Positions 1 through 11,992 of a DNA stretch of 64,000 nucleotides are shown one piece after another. The position numbers were made by a program, and so were the translations under genes. The stretch is taken from positions 248,001 through 312,000 of the forward strand of contig JADDTR010000024.1 in assembly GCA_015345905.1 (NCBI GenBank). Direction: 5' to 3'. Source of the DNA: Aotearoamyces nothofagi. Its lineage: Eukaryota; Ascomycota; Leotiomycetes; Leotiales; Tympanidaceae. The notes under the pieces are model-generated. The model had not been told where the DNA came from. It worked only from the letters and a program-made list of their open reading frames with translations, and ran no database searches. Numbering within the stretch: position 1 is the stretch's first letter; the number at the start of each line of letters is the position of its first letter.

Positions 1-1070
1 AGACCTTTCTGCCATGCTTGAATATTTGCTACATATCCATCAGGATTTATCGTCCGGAGATGTCGAAAGTCCGAGTACAAGGCTGCCAGTCGGGCTCTGG
101 ACAGAATGTCAGTGCAAGAACTCGAACGATATAAGGCTGTGGATCTTGTACCTTCGGAACTGCTCTTCATGAGTGGTCAAGAATGTAAGAAGCTCACTCA
201 TTATGAGTGTAGGACTCCGCGGCGTTACATGCGTACGCCTTATTGGGAATGGAGGTGAGGTTCGAAGGTGGTTGCTATCTCGGGAGTATGTTATCTCCAC
301 GTGATCTCGTAGCGGTCACGGCGGTCTAACAGATGTCTCCGAGATGTCTAATGTTCTATGAACTTAGAAGTTAAGACCGCAAACCCTATATTTGCTTGTT
401 TTTAATCAATGAAACGTGTAATCTTCATTGAGACATTTGTAATTAGATTACAGAAGTGGCCAGCGCCCCCCCAAGAAACCAACCAATATCTACTAACCCA
501 TGAGGCATCCCCGTGTGAAGGGAATGAGAAAAAATAGTTTAAAAAACACGGATAGATACTGAAATGTAAATATCGCGTTAGGCAACTTAGTAGTTTTTAT
601 TTTGTGGGATATATAAGTATAGTACTTCTTCGAAAGGTAGAGGTGATATAATTATCGGATTAATCGTTGTCACGTTGCATTGTATAAGCCGGCAGAGATA
701 TCCATGCCAAACAAATAATATATCTACAATACCAAGAAATTGCTCTGTTTTATGAAGAAATTTAAAACACCTAAGCAGTGCATACTCAAAGGGGTGACTT
801 AGCACAAGCTAGATCGTTCTTGTACTAGAAATGCTATAATGGAAGCTTGTAATTATCATTTCACATAGGCACATGGTATTGTGTCCTGATATTACCACCT
901 TGAATCGGTATCATTCTATATGTTCTCGTTCAAGCAGATGTTTTCATAATGTGGCTAGGCAAACACAAAATGAGAACAGTCACACTAGAAAATAACGCCA
1001 CCCAATGCCAGTCCAATTGGTTTCCGGGTATCCCCAGCTGCACCCATGGATATTACAAAATAATGCCTCT
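1..1070. other. 3' flank of TRS85, no gene recognised
   Basis: The interval lies downstream of the TRS85 stop codon at the left edge of the window. Only short open frames without recognisable protein character are present (about 60-70 codons near 109-300 and 587-805 on the minus strand). The base composition around 380-900 is AT-rich. I see no RNA gene or repeat here. Confidence 0.5.
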
Positions 1071-3425
1071 TTACTCGAAATCGTCATCTTTCCCCTCGAT
1101 GACTTTCATATCCGCAGCCTGATATTGAAGTGGCGCTGTCTCGAGGCTTGTGAGTGGCGGGACAGTGGCACCAATGAGACTCTTTCGATGACTTCGGACA
1201 TCCAGTGCTTCGCTTTCTTCATCCATACTCGACAGAACTTCATCCTGTACTGTTTGCTTTCCGTCCGCGTTATCCCTAGGGGCTAAGGCAATGTTTATTT
1301 CCCGGTCGAGGCTCACCAGGAAATTGTTAGCAGCAGAAAAATTCGAAATACTTTCACTGTTTGCTAGCATTTTGTACAGCCTCCTAACTTCGAGCATTCG
1401 TCTTTCCGCTTGTACATGCTTTCCAAGGCTCAGCCACTGATCAGCTGCCAAGACCTTCCATAAAGCTGACTTGCGCGTACGACCCCCCCAAGCGCCAGAT
1501 CCCGCGCCTTTTCGGAAGGCATAGCACGCTGCGATCCGCTCCTTGATGAGAGCTTCTCCCACAGGTCCAGTGACCTTTGCTTCCAATAGTCTCGAGCCCC
1601 ACCTTGCAGCATCATCGGTTGCAGAGCCTCCCCTAAGCCTCAGCAGTTCCATGCTTAAAGTAAGACATCTAAGGGCCTCGTAGGAAGCGCCACAGCGTGT
1701 TATGTATGAGTATGTAGCAGTTTCTAGCATTTGATCCACAGTCTCAGACCGTACCTTGGAACTGATCACTTGTCGGCCAAGGAGTGTACTAATTGCGGCC
1801 ATTTCATTTGCTGCTGCGTGATACCTCCATGCCTTGTCATTGTTAAAATCCACCCTTATCAAGTCGTATATCGATTGAGCCAGCTTCCAGTCCCTAAGCA
1901 TGAAGGCGTAATCGGCCAACTTACGCATCAGGGCTTCAGGTGCATCTGGACGATAGGATCCTTGCACCGAATCATAGTTACTATTGGATCCGGCGGCTGT
2001 CCCAGTCCCCCCCGCCGGTGGGGTCGACCGTCCACCCCCTCCGAAAACAGTCCATTTTTTAGACAGACTTATAAAGCGACCACTGATGCCTCGCCGCCTC
2101 GATGCCACCTGGTCATTCCATGTTGAGATGCATCGTTCCATTGATGGAACAACGGATTGTGTAACCATTTCGCGGATAAAGGTCTTAATAGCTGTTGCGT
2201 CGGATTCGAATATGCAAGGAGAGGCATCTTCCATTCCTTCTTGTAATTCTCCTGCCTGGATCTCTGCCAACTCCTCTGACGCAGATACCCACTCACAGCG
2301 GGGAAGCTGAATGCTGTCATCATCCGTGGGAACGCAGTGACTACTGCGTAATCTTAATAGATGGCAATGCAACCCAAAATGCCGCTTCATCTGCTCGAAC
2401 AAGTTCACGGATTTACTAATCTCATCTTTCTCTTCGTCGTGAACAAGGACATAATAACGCAGGTATTCGCTATTCACCCAAGGGGGCAATCGCTTCTCTC
2501 CTCGGCTAGAATCATCGTAGAGCCGCCGTAATGTTTCGATCGGGCTTGGATTGCGCGAACTAATAGCGATTATGCAAGCGACTGGGTGAGAAAACGTCTC
2601 ATGTGGTGTTAAGGGAATCCCTGAAAGCAATCTCCGCAAATATAACAGATAGAAGGGAGATATTGGGATAGACTCCTGTTGCAGCCTGTCTTTGAAATTT
2701 AAGTAGTCTTCTGTATTCTTCTCAGAGAAACTCTCTGCGTACAGTAGATGTCGATCAACCAGGGCTTCAATAGACTCGATATTACCACCAGTTCGAGAAG
2801 ACTGGGGCATAGGTATGGATATTCTATGTCCGCCTGCTTGTTCTTCCGAGCTCCGCGGAATGGCGACAGGCTTTTCAGGTTGCTCGATCCCATCTCCTAG
2901 TTGTACGAAGCGTACCGCAAAATCATCACAGACTCGGCTTGCTCCTATACTATCCCTGATTGTGACTCTACCCTGCACGTGCTCGCCGAAAGGCCTTAGT
3001 AGCTGCCAGAGGCCTTGTGGAAACCCTTTATTTGCTATAATCTCGTCTGTATCAGTTGAAGTGTACACGGCAATGTGAGGAACGTAGGCCTGCAGGATGA
3101 GAAATCGCGGGTCCCCCGATTGATCAGATTGCATAATTTGAGACACATCCTCAGTTGGCGTGCCCCCGAAGACTGATCCGCTGAGGATTCTTGAAGGCTC
3201 CAGTCCTCCATTTGGCGATATTGACCTAGATGCTGGGGGAATAGATGTTGCTGAAAACAATGAGGATATGGGGGTATTCGCCCTTCTATAGGGGAGGTTT
3301 GGTGTAGAAGAGGCGACTGACTGAGCGTCAACATCTAGTCCCGGCTTCTGTAGCCTCAGGGGGGAGTTCGCTGGTGTTAAAGAGGGTGATTGCTCAGAGG
3401 GCGCGGCATTGTTGAGGGGTGTCAT
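1071..3425 (-). CDS. TRS85: TRAPP complex subunit TRS85 (TRAPPC8)
   Basis: One uninterrupted frame of 784 codons. The first ATG is at 3425; the frame is open a little further upstream, but only through a GTG. The protein has a Ser/Pro-rich low-complexity N-terminus, then the conserved block beginning FLILQAYVPHIAVYTSTD and a C-terminal helical-repeat region (LADYAFMLRDWKLAQSIYDL), both typical of the TRS85/TRAPPC8 family. TRS85 is the subunit that defines the TRAPP III complex, a Rab GEF assembly acting on Ypt1 in ER-Golgi traffic and autophagy; that role is family knowledge. A low-complexity Gly/Ser loop (GGGGRSTPPAGGTGTAAGS) sits mid-protein. CCA1 is its divergent neighbour. An unrecognised 5' exon cannot be excluded. 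Confidence 0.86.
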   Translation of the reverse strand: MTPLNNAAPSEQSPSLTPANSPLRLQKPGLDVDAQSVASSTPNLPYRRANTPISSLFSATSIPPASRSISPNGGLEPSRILSGSVFGGTPTEDVSQIMQSDQSGDPRFLILQAYVPHIAVYTSTDTDEIIANKGFPQGLWQLLRPFGEHVQGRVTIRDSIGASRVCDDFAVRFVQLGDGIEQPEKPVAIPRSSEEQAGGHRISIPMPQSSRTGGNIESIEALVDRHLLYAESFSEKNTEDYLNFKDRLQQESIPISPFYLLYLRRLLSGIPLTPHETFSHPVACIIAISSRNPSPIETLRRLYDDSSRGEKRLPPWVNSEYLRYYVLVHDEEKDEISKSVNLFEQMKRHFGLHCHLLRLRSSHCVPTDDDSIQLPRCEWVSASEELAEIQAGELQEGMEDASPCIFESDATAIKTFIREMVTQSVVPSMERCISTWNDQVASRRRGISGRFISLSKKWTVFGGGGRSTPPAGGTGTAAGSNSNYDSVQGSYRPDAPEALMRKLADYAFMLRDWKLAQSIYDLIRVDFNNDKAWRYHAAANEMAAISTLLGRQVISSKVRSETVDQMLETATYSYITRCGASYEALRCLTLSMELLRLRGGSATDDAARWGSRLLEAKVTGPVGEALIKERIAACYAFRKGAGSGAWGGRTRKSALWKVLAADQWLSLGKHVQAERRMLEVRRLYKMLANSESISNFSAANNFLVSLDREINIALAPRDNADGKQTVQDEVLSSMDEESEALDVRSHRKSLIGATVPPLTSLETAPLQYQAADMKVIEGKDDDFE

Positions 3426-4031
3426 GAAGGCCACACAAGGCAGAAATTGGGCAGCGCACTCCGGTTTTTTATTTTTTGTAGTAGCAGTCTTCGTACTCTG
3501 CCCGACATGCAGATGATTGTTGCTATGCTATCTCGTGAACTGGGGCCTCCTAGCAGGTCAGTATATCATGCAGAGTCCGAAATTGAAGCGTTCATACCGC
3601 ATTTACTTCAAGGTCTCCCGATGGCTTGAGACAGTAGTTGCTGACAATACAAGGTGTTGGTGGCCGAATCTCATAATGGCTTCCCAAGGAGTGTTGTGTG
3701 AGGTAGGGTACACCTTACACAATCCTCTGATTCGCGGTGATGGTGATGTACGCTTGTTGTCTCATTACCCATTATCTACACGTGACTATGGGCGATTAAG
3801 AATAAACCTTTTAAATTCGCGATGACTCGAGTTGAGGATAGAAAGGATGGTCTAGACTCGAGACCACATAACTAGATATACCACAGCCCTGACCCAATGC
3901 TAGGCCTATTTCTCTACCAAGTGGTATTTGTGCTCCAATTTTAGTGTCCTCTTGGAGACTTTCCATGACTGAGCTACCGCGGTATCAAAAACTCTTATTT
4001 CAAGGCAAAAGTCTGTGACTACCACCAGTCC
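3426..4031. promoter_or_regulatory. Divergent spacer between TRS85 and CCA1
   Basis: A 606-bp spacer separates the two start codons, so it must hold both promoters. Open frames on the plus strand here (3390-3825) overlap the TRS85 start and have no recognisable protein character. No TATA box stands out. Confidence 0.45.
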
Positions 4032-5808
4032 ATGTCGCCGGGATCCCGTCATAGTAATCTGATTTGCATTTTCTTAAGAGTCACAATATCAAAATTTCGC
4101 TTGAAGCCTACTCCTCGTTGTTTCTATCGATATACTACGTCAAATTTCCAAGGCACAATGCCCGACACTACTTCCATTACGCTCACCCCGCGAGAAGCGA
4201 AGTTGCGTGGTCTTCTTATTGATGTTGCTCGTTATATCGATGAATCCAAAGAGATCAAGGACCGTTTAGAGCTACGTTTCGCTGGAGGGTGGGTGCGCGA
4301 TAAGCTTCTCGGTATACCCAGTCATGATATTGATACTGCAATCAATGCCATGACGGGTTATGCCTTCAGTCTTAAAATGAAGGAGTACGTTGAAGACCCC
4401 AAGAACTTGGACAAGCACGGTCTATATACCAAGGACGTTGGGAGCCTCCATAAGATTGCTGCAAACCCAGAAAAATCGAAACACCTTGAGACTGCTACGG
4501 TCAAAATTCTAGGGTTCGATGTGGATTTTGTCAATCTCAGGAAGGAGACGTATTCAGCGGACAGTAGGAATCCTCAGATGGAGTTTGGCAGCGCTGAAGA
4601 AGATGCTTTGCGTCGGGATGCCACGGTCAATGCACTATTCTACAACCTTCATACCGACCAAGTCGAGGATTTTGCGGGAGGCCTCTCTGATATGCAAGCA
4701 AAGCTAATCAGAACGCCTCTTAAACCTTATCAGACTTTTATGGATGATCCTCTTCGCGTTCTTAGACTCATTAGATTCGCAAGCAGGCTCAACTTTACAA
4801 TCGACCCGGAGGCTGAAGCTTCTATGGGAGACCCGTCAGTTCAGGATGCCCTAAAGATGAAGATCAGCAGAGAGCGGGTTGGAATAGAGGTCCAAAAGAT
4901 GTTTCAAGGTATCCTACGACAACTCATACAACTCTTCGCAATGTACTAATGTCATTGCAGCTCAGAATCCTCGAAGCGCTCTACAACTATTTGATAGACT
5001 TGGGCTATACTCGACAATCTTCACGGATCCGACAGCGAAGCAAATTCCAGAGCCCGACACTGAGCGATGGAGTGTTGCATATGACCTCTTGGAAGTCCTA
5101 CGATCAAATGAGTCTCCTGGATCTATCTATAAGGTACTTGTGGGCACTGGCGAGGGTGAACTTGCATGGCTCCTTGCAGCTTTTGCCCCATGGGCAGTTA
5201 AGATGGCATCTTCCTCTATTGCACAAGGCGGAAAAGAGGACCCACCATGGACCCGTGCTGCTAAAAAGGGCCTTACACTGGATAAACGCAAATGCGACCT
5301 TATCACTGGTGCATTCAGGCATATCAAAGAAATTTCTTCCTGGAAGGAAGATATAGTTGCTAGGAAGCAATGTATCTATGCAAGGGATAAGTTGGGAATG
5401 GCTATCCGTCGTTGGGATGCAAATGGCCGGCAGTGGAAACTTCATGTCCTTCTTACCATCCTGGTCGAAGCTATGAGATCAGACTCATCAAATGGTAATG
5501 ATATTATTCCTCAGTACATAGCACAAACTAACTTTCAAATAGGACACCATCGACTTTTCTCAGAGTGGCAGCAATTTTTAGACCATTTACAGGAATTGGA
5601 TGTATTGGACGCGCCTTCACAGGTGCGTCTTATTAATGGTACACAGCTAGCTAAAGCACTTGACATCAAGCCTGGTATATGGATGATGACCGCATTAGAT
5701 GTATGCATGGAATGGCAATTCCGCAACCCTCGCGCAACTGACCCTGCTGGAGCGATCGAGGAGGTACGAGCTAGGGCGGAGGAGCTAAAAATTCCACTGA
5801 GGACTTAG
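4032..5808 (+). CDS. CCA1: CCA tRNA nucleotidyltransferase (mitochondrial and nuclear/cytosolic)
   Basis: Two exons, 4032-4908 and 4961-5808, joined over a 52-nt GT-AG intron with a TACTAAT branch site, encode 574 residues. Class II CCA-enzyme motifs are visible: GGWVRD at residues 85-90, the metal-binding D-x-D (HDID, residues 98-101), RRDATVNALFYNL, and DPLRVLRLIRFASRL. The enzyme adds and repairs the 3' CCA end of tRNAs using CTP and ATP without a template. The first 42 residues are rich in Arg, Lys, Ser and Phe with hardly any acidic residues, which looks like a mitochondrial presequence. A second in-frame ATG at codon 43 (MPDTTSITLTPREAK) begins just ahead of the conserved region. In yeast CCA1, alternative starts sort the enzyme to mitochondria and to nucleus/cytosol. 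The splice is supported by clean continuation (MFQ-AQNPRSALQLFDRLG). Confidence 0.93.
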
Positions 5809-6135
5809 GAAGGCAATGTCACAGCTCATGATGAACACCTGAGGAGCGTTTAGGCGACACAGATAAATAGATACCCACCTACCAAGACTTCAGTTGCAGT
5901 ATATGTGAGCGATAGATGTTACCGAACGTTTCCCTAACAATAAGTCAGACAAGGCTGTTTAAATTATATTTCGTATCGGGTGATATATATGACCTCTTCT
6001 AGCTTTTCCATTTCAATACATATAAATAACGTTTTAAATATCGCTTCGCCCACACCAAAAGTCCTTTACGCGAGATCACACCAAATCGCTAATTGACCAA
6101 AACAATCATGACTCTCTAACTATGTGAACGAAAAC
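5809..6135. other. Tandem spacer between CCA1 and TTI2
   Basis: The 327-bp spacer contains an AT-rich stretch (about 5950-6050) and should hold the CCA1 terminator and TTI2 promoter. No gene is visible. Confidence 0.4.
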
Positions 6136-8031
6136 ATGTTCGAAGAAGCACGCCGAACAGTAGAAGCTCAAATTGCAGCTTTAAATGGACAGATCTTCGA
6201 GCAAGCTTTAGTGACTGTACCGCTGCATGGTATGCGCTGTAAAGATCTCATATCGTGTCACGTGTTCTGACCATTTACACAGGATTGCCCAACAACTATA
6301 GCTTGCATCAGCTCTGCACAGAGCTCACCGTGTCTTCAATCTCCAGCGACAGCGTTAGTATACCTAGCTCTCCGGCTCCTTCATTTCTTTAGGCATAGTT
6401 TTTAACTTTTAGTGAGCATAAAAGACATTGTGCAGCATCGTCCTCCTACGGAACTGTCTACGATGCCCAGGCAGGCTCATAGGATCAAGTGACGATTTGT
6501 CGTCTACGGAAAAGCTTCTATCATGGCTCGGTGATACTGTCACTCCTAGTGGGGACTTCGTAGTTCAAGATGAAGTCCCACAAGGTAGTTCCCCACCATT
6601 TAAACTATACCTACGTACTCTTACTTTCAACAGATGATCACACTCCCATGAAAGAGGCCGCCTTAAACCGTGCCAAAGCCATTTCTATCTTTGGATTGGA
6701 ATCTATGCACTCTCTTTTGTCACTAGGCCATCACCGGAAGGATGCCCTCAGTCCAGATGTCCTATTGAGCATCCTTGCCTTTACAGATCCAGAGGATCCG
6801 TGGAATTCAACATCGGCAAGCAAAATAGCTCTTGAATTATTGGATTCGAATAACCAGATGCTTCTTTCTCCTAAATTCATCACACATTCTGTCTTGATGG
6901 GCTTTATTCGCCCTCTATTCTTGCGCTCCAAGCCAGCAGGCGTCACTTCCCAGGGCCGAAAGGCCCTGAGTCCTATAGCACGGAACGCCAACCATCCTGG
7001 TGATCTAGACCCATCAAATAAGCCTTGGAAGTTCAAAAATGTCTCAGCGGTTACTGTTTTTAAATGGGCCGTCGCAAATGCAGATGTTTGTAATATAATA
7101 TGAACTTCCACCGTCATATTGCTAACGTGAATAGGATGTAACCATCTCCGCGAGTTGGCATCTCTTCATCCCCCCACTCCTCACTCTCCTTGATGATCCT
7201 ACAACTATTGTCAGGGCGCGTGGTTTAGATATCCTCTATATACTCTTAAACAAGACTCCAAGTAGAATGCTAAAACAGACTGGCCTAGGGGACGTATTCG
7301 AAGAAGCAGTAATCCCCACTTTGATGTTCCTCCCCGGTCTCACTCCAGTGGACGAGTCCCTTAGGCTATTGAAACCAGCATATACAGCTCTATTTACTCT
7401 TTCGGAGGTGCGCTACCAAAAGAAGGGGGAATTGCCCGAGAAAATGAGGTTCCTTGATAGAATTATGCGACAAGGCATTCTCCCAGGCATCCTTCATTCT
7501 CGTGACAATGTTAGGATTATGGAGGTCATATTGAATGAGATGGATGCATTGATCTCGAATATGAGTATCCATGCTACAAAACACTTAAAGGTAAATGTTA
7601 CCCAAAATATTACCATTATAATACATCACTGAACTCATCACTAGGATATCATACCGAGTCTGTCGAGTACTTTGACAGACCCTTTCGCAACTTCGCATCC
7701 AGCACTCATGAGCGCTGCAGTCAAGGCTATGCAGACCACCATCCTTAACTGTTGGCCGAGGATGACGGAGCCCTTACATCGGATAGAAGTAATCAAGGCT
7801 CTATCCGTTGCGTGGAAAACTATCATCCAAGATCTAGATTCGCCGAGCTCCGACAGGCTGTTATTGGCAACCATCAAGGATGACTTAAAAACGGCCGGTG
7901 CACTGCTCATAAAATCGGTCGAGGGGGTTATTGACACTAACGAGGAACTTAAGCCGTTGGTACAAGTCGATATCACGTTGAGCGAATTATTTGGCACGCC
8001 TACAACAAGTGATGAGCTCGAGATCCAATAA
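6136..8031 (+). CDS. TTI2: TELO2-interacting protein 2 (TTI2) family, TTT complex
   Basis: A multi-exon gene. Well-supported exons are 6136-6229, 6634-7085, 7135-7590 and 7645-8031, with 49-54-nt introns. The stretch 6283-6584 is also coding, but its internal splice sites are uncertain. One in-phase reading has exon 6283-6357, intron 6358-6412 (GTATAC...TTTTAG), exon 6413-6439, a 43-nt intron 6440-6482 with a poor GTCCTC donor, and exon 6483-6584. The diagnostic TTI2 block is DVTISASWHLFIPPLLTLLDD, followed by a region ending TGLGDVFEEAVIPTLMFLPG and then VDESLRLLKPAYTALFTL. With TEL2 and TTI1, TTI2 forms the TTT co-chaperone that matures PIKK kinases such as ATM, ATR and TOR (family knowledge). 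The protein is all-helical as expected. The gene converges on FIG4, with 217 bp between stop codons. Confidence 0.78.
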
Positions 8032-8248
8032 TAATTAACTCGAAGTTGCCCCGATAGACCTGGGTCATCTATCTGGAGAAGTATCTCCGTCAGGCACCGT
8101 ATAAGGCACTGGCTCCTGGATAATGTATACAAGTGAAGCCGAGGATGCATTCTGGAGTATTTCAATAAGCATGCTGGACAACGTTGGACAAGCCATCAAG
8201 GTGAAGGCCCAGCCCAAAACCATCGCTTTTCGATACAAAATGTAAACA

Positions 8249-11200
8249 TCAATTAACCCGCTGCTGCTTAAACAATGACTTTCCTCGAAGCCATTTCCTA
8301 TACGCCTTATACCTCTTCTTCGGCGCATCCTCCTCCGTTACCGTGAGTGGATTCTCAGCTACTATCAGGAAGTCCGCATACTCTGCAAGGTCTTCGTCCG
8401 TGGGGTGAGATGATGCCGTGGTTTGTTGCCATGGGCCATTCACGTAGTCCAGATATTCAACGTCAATATCTGCAGGGGTTTCGGTTGAAACGACCAACGG
8501 CAAGGTTTGAGGGTGGCTAACGTACCGCGCATAATCCTCGGCTTCTTGTTGTGTAACAGATGGGTTTAGGGACTCATGAACGACCTGAGTGAAAGTCCAT
8601 TGAGCAGCTTTAGACTTGTCCAGTGGCGTGAGCTTCGGCTTAGATTGCGCTGTCTCGCTGGCCTGGAAATTTGGCTCTTTCATAATTCCATGATGAGTAC
8701 TTTTCTCGTTGATTGGTTGAAGCCAACGCTGAATCGAAATCCGCTTTGTTGCCGTTGTCGTCTCTGACTTCACAGAAGAACCGTCGTCGTCGTGTTCATC
8801 GTGAGGATCTACAATTGTGACTCCCTTCTTCGCCTTTTTCTTTTCGGGGACGTCCTGATCTGCTTCGGTCCGTACTTTGAAAGGACTAAGATCGTACCTG
8901 CCTTCTTGGGTCGATCTGAAGGGAATATAGAGTAGAGTAGAATTCATCTTGTAAGAGAAAACCTTCAGGAACGAAGATAAAGCAAGAGGCTTATAATACT
9001 CCTGCCAGTAGTCATCAAAAAATCCAAGTGGTTTCCCCCCAGTTTTCCCTGCCTGAGACTCACGGTGAGACAGCAACTTCCTCTCCTTTAGAAACTCTGG
9101 AGTGTACCACATGATGTAACTACGACGCTTCTTCTCGGACCATGCTCTGGGATCAGCATGATGGAGATAGTAATCGGTTGCTAAATCCCAGAGCATGGGC
9201 TGCCCCTGGGCAAATATATAATTGCCAAGGAAGAGGTTATATGCCTCCTGCCGCTGCCCATCCAGGAAAGAATTGTTATAGTATCGTTTAAAGCTCTCCA
9301 CCATGTCCCTAGAGTGGCTTGTCCATTGGTTAATCTTACGATATGTCTCCATGGTGTTGACGAGTTGTGATCCACCGTACTGCACCGCAATAGTATCGCC
9401 ATGATCATGGTACATATGAGTAAAGAGATTGACAGCATCAGTGTCATAGTCAATGGAAGTCTCAGCAATTATGCCGAGAGCATGGAGCTGGTATCCCAGC
9501 GCTCTTTTTCCAATGACAAATTGAGCAGCATTCGTCCTGTCAAGACAATCAATGCAATTTGTTCTTGCAACGCCATTCTGCATAGTAGGCATGTCAGTTC
9601 TGCCGTCGCCATTGCGGAAGAATCCTGTCGTTTTAACAACATCCTCAGCAATTCCTTCCAGTGTCCCGATCACGTCTTGGTCACGGCTTTTGGATGCTCT
9701 ACTCATATCCCAAGCTTTATGGACAATTTTCTTCCCATCTGGAAGAAATTGGTTGAGATAATTGATGGCACTGGTAAATTCATGTAGAAGTTTCGATTCT
9801 CTGGGTGTTCTTTCTCTTGCTTTTACAAGGTCCAAGACATACACAGGAGCGCCATAACGCTCAAACAAATTATCAAAATGTAGAGCCGCTGCGCCATAGA
9901 AGGGATCGACAAGGTTAAGCTCAATTGGAGGTTTTGGTGTGACTCCAGTATTATCTTGCGTCCAATATAGAGGAATACTTCCTCGATGCTGTACGTATGA
10001 AGTGTAGTTAGGATTGGCGAAGAGTTTGGGCCCCGGGGCGTGGAAAGAGGTTGTCATTCCGTCGGACACTATCTGCTCCGTCTCAACATCATTGGCGACA
10101 TAACCCTATCCAAGTCAGCTTTAAAGAGTAACCAAGCATCGCATATTCATACTAAGTCATTGGCACCACGTTTCAAGAACCGGGCACCAGCGAAGTATCG
10201 AGAGCGTCGAGCGATGATGGTGATATAGACAGTCCGGCCATAGATAGATAACGCTATAGGATTTAGCACGGCATTATATCAGCAGCAGCTCACACTGACA
10301 TACCGGCTTGGTCTATGTAGCCATGAATGACGGGAAGGCACCAGTCATAAGTGTTCTTGAGTGCATCAGTCGCCGGTTGCAGTAAATAGTCGTTCCAGAC
10401 GAACATGGCACTGTAGTCCGGGGGATGCGGATAAGGCAAGTCCTGTGCCAAGGCTTCCCTTTCCTTCGCAATGTTATGCTGTAACGTGCGGGTGATATCG
10501 TATGAATAGCTGAAGTAGAATGAGCGTGACAGATCCAGGTTGTTAAGGATGCCTAGGAACCTAGATTCTTCTGTATTTCGGACGTCCGGCTTGAATCTCG
10601 AGTTCTGGCCAGTGACAAGTGGTACCAGCTCTGTTCCATCGACAGAATATACATAATGGCCGCCAATCACAGCTACCTGGCTTCTCTTGGTTATTAAAAG
10701 CATGTAATACGAGGCTGTAAATCTGATAAACCCAAGCAGGCCCCAGGTACTACACTTGAGTTTCATCCCGCCTGAACTTTTATTTCCATCATCAACGGTG
10801 TTCAGTAACTCACTCATTTCCTTCTTGGTGTAGACAATGTCGTCCTCGGCAACACTCAGGTTCCCGGGGTCTGCTGTCCTATCGATCCTTAGAATTCGAA
10901 ATCGCCGGTCCATAACATCGGCGCCAACAAGATAATATCTAGTTGCAGTCTCGTATAAAGAGAATTTGTGCATCTTGCATACCCCTTGGTCGCCAACTTT
11001 CTCGTACTCAGCTCCTTTGCTTCTCCCAGAATCGGAAGTGGGACTTGATATCCGCTCAAATGGCTCAGCAACGGCAGATCCATCGTCCGTGCCATCATCC
11101 CCAAGCAACTGTGTCATTGTAGGGCGTTTGGAGGCCTCCGCTACCTTTGCTGCACTGTTCTGCAGAGGGGGGAATTTGGGTACATTTTGATCATCACGGG

Positions 11201-11378
11201 CCGAGTCTGTCATATCCAAACTGAGCGGTGAAGACACTGCAGATGTGGCGCGGGAGTCTGCGTTTCCCGACGATACACTGCCAGAACCTCTGCCCTCGAG
11301 AGGGACACGGCTACTGAGTGAGGCAGATAGACCTGGCGACCGCCCTCGACGTTCGCCGCCGTCATCCTGGTCGGCCAT
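8249..11378 (-). CDS. FIG4: Polyphosphoinositide 5-phosphatase FIG4 (SAC domain)
   Basis: Three exons (11378-10304, 10253-10153, 10105-8249) with introns of 50 and 47 nt encode 1010 residues. The SAC domain begins near [20 protein letters not shown]. The middle exon supplies a conserved block containing [18 protein letters not shown], and the third exon continues [15 protein letters not shown]. The catalytic P-loop [13 protein letters not shown] lies near residue 575 and keeps the CX5R(T) cysteine and arginine, so the enzyme should be active. FIG4 removes the 5-phosphate from PI(3,5)P2 and scaffolds FAB1 and VAC14 at the vacuole or endosome (family knowledge). A long acidic and basic low-complexity C-terminal tail is typical of fungal members. 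The N-terminal ~100 residues are disordered and Ser/Gly-rich. ATG at 11378 is the first in frame. Confidence 0.92.
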
Positions 11379-11992
11379 TCCGGGTACTTATCATCAAGAC
11401 AGCCGGCTCTGACACAGTGGCAATGCAATGACGAGACCCGATCTTGCAGACCTGCTCGCGGCTACGGGCACGACATCCTCTCTGTGGTGTTGTGGAGGGG
11501 CCAGGCCGTCAAGCCTGTTGTCGTGGTCGTGGTCGTGGTCGTGGTCATACGGGGCCATCTACGGCCCCGCGGTCACGCTTGCTGCCTGAGGCCCCGCTCA
11601 CGTCGGATGGGGCCGGCGTCACGTGGGCGTCTCCAACAGCAGCGCTCGCACGCACACACGGGGCAAAAAGGCTTGTTCCGGCGTTTAGCCAGTCCCATCC
11701 ATCGGACTTTCATAGGCTGGCCGGGTTGGCTGGGTTGGTTGTATCGAAAGATTTTCATGTGACAGGGACTCCTCCGGCCCTACAGGCGCTGCGCTGCTCA
11801 ATGCTCAATGGAAAAGGTTCGGGGTCGCGGCCGAAGCTTGCCTCGTCTTTATTTCTTTTCTCCTCCCTCCTCCCTCCTCCCCCGTCCCCCACATACCCTC
11901 CGTCTGTCCTGCGCTGCCATGCTCGCATCATGTCAATTACTCACTTAATTTTCTTCGAATTCATTCCCGTGTGATGCCTCGACAGCATCGTC
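11379..11992. promoter_or_regulatory. Divergent spacer between FIG4 and the J-domain gene, with pyrimidine tract
   Basis: The 614-bp spacer is GC-richer than its surroundings. It carries a hexanucleotide run (TCGTGG)4 at 11521-11544 and a strong C/T tract at about 11854-11890 on the plus strand, some 100 bp before the J-protein ATG. Such a tract is a common core-promoter or 5' UTR feature of filamentous fungi. Open frames of 90-176 codons here look like by-products of the GC-rich composition. Confidence 0.5.
11521..11546. repeat. Hexanucleotide repeat (TCGTGG)4
   Basis: Four perfect copies of TCGTGG followed by a partial copy, in the FIG4/J-protein promoter spacer. Confidence 0.85.

Noticed and set aside
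3390-3825. Open frames on the plus strand upstream of and overlapping TRS85
   Set aside because: They overlap the TRS85 start on the other strand and show no family motif or splice continuation.
11444-11974. A 176-codon plus-strand frame between FIG4 and the J-domain gene
   Set aside because: It spans a hexanucleotide repeat and a C/T tract; the composition explains the open frame.
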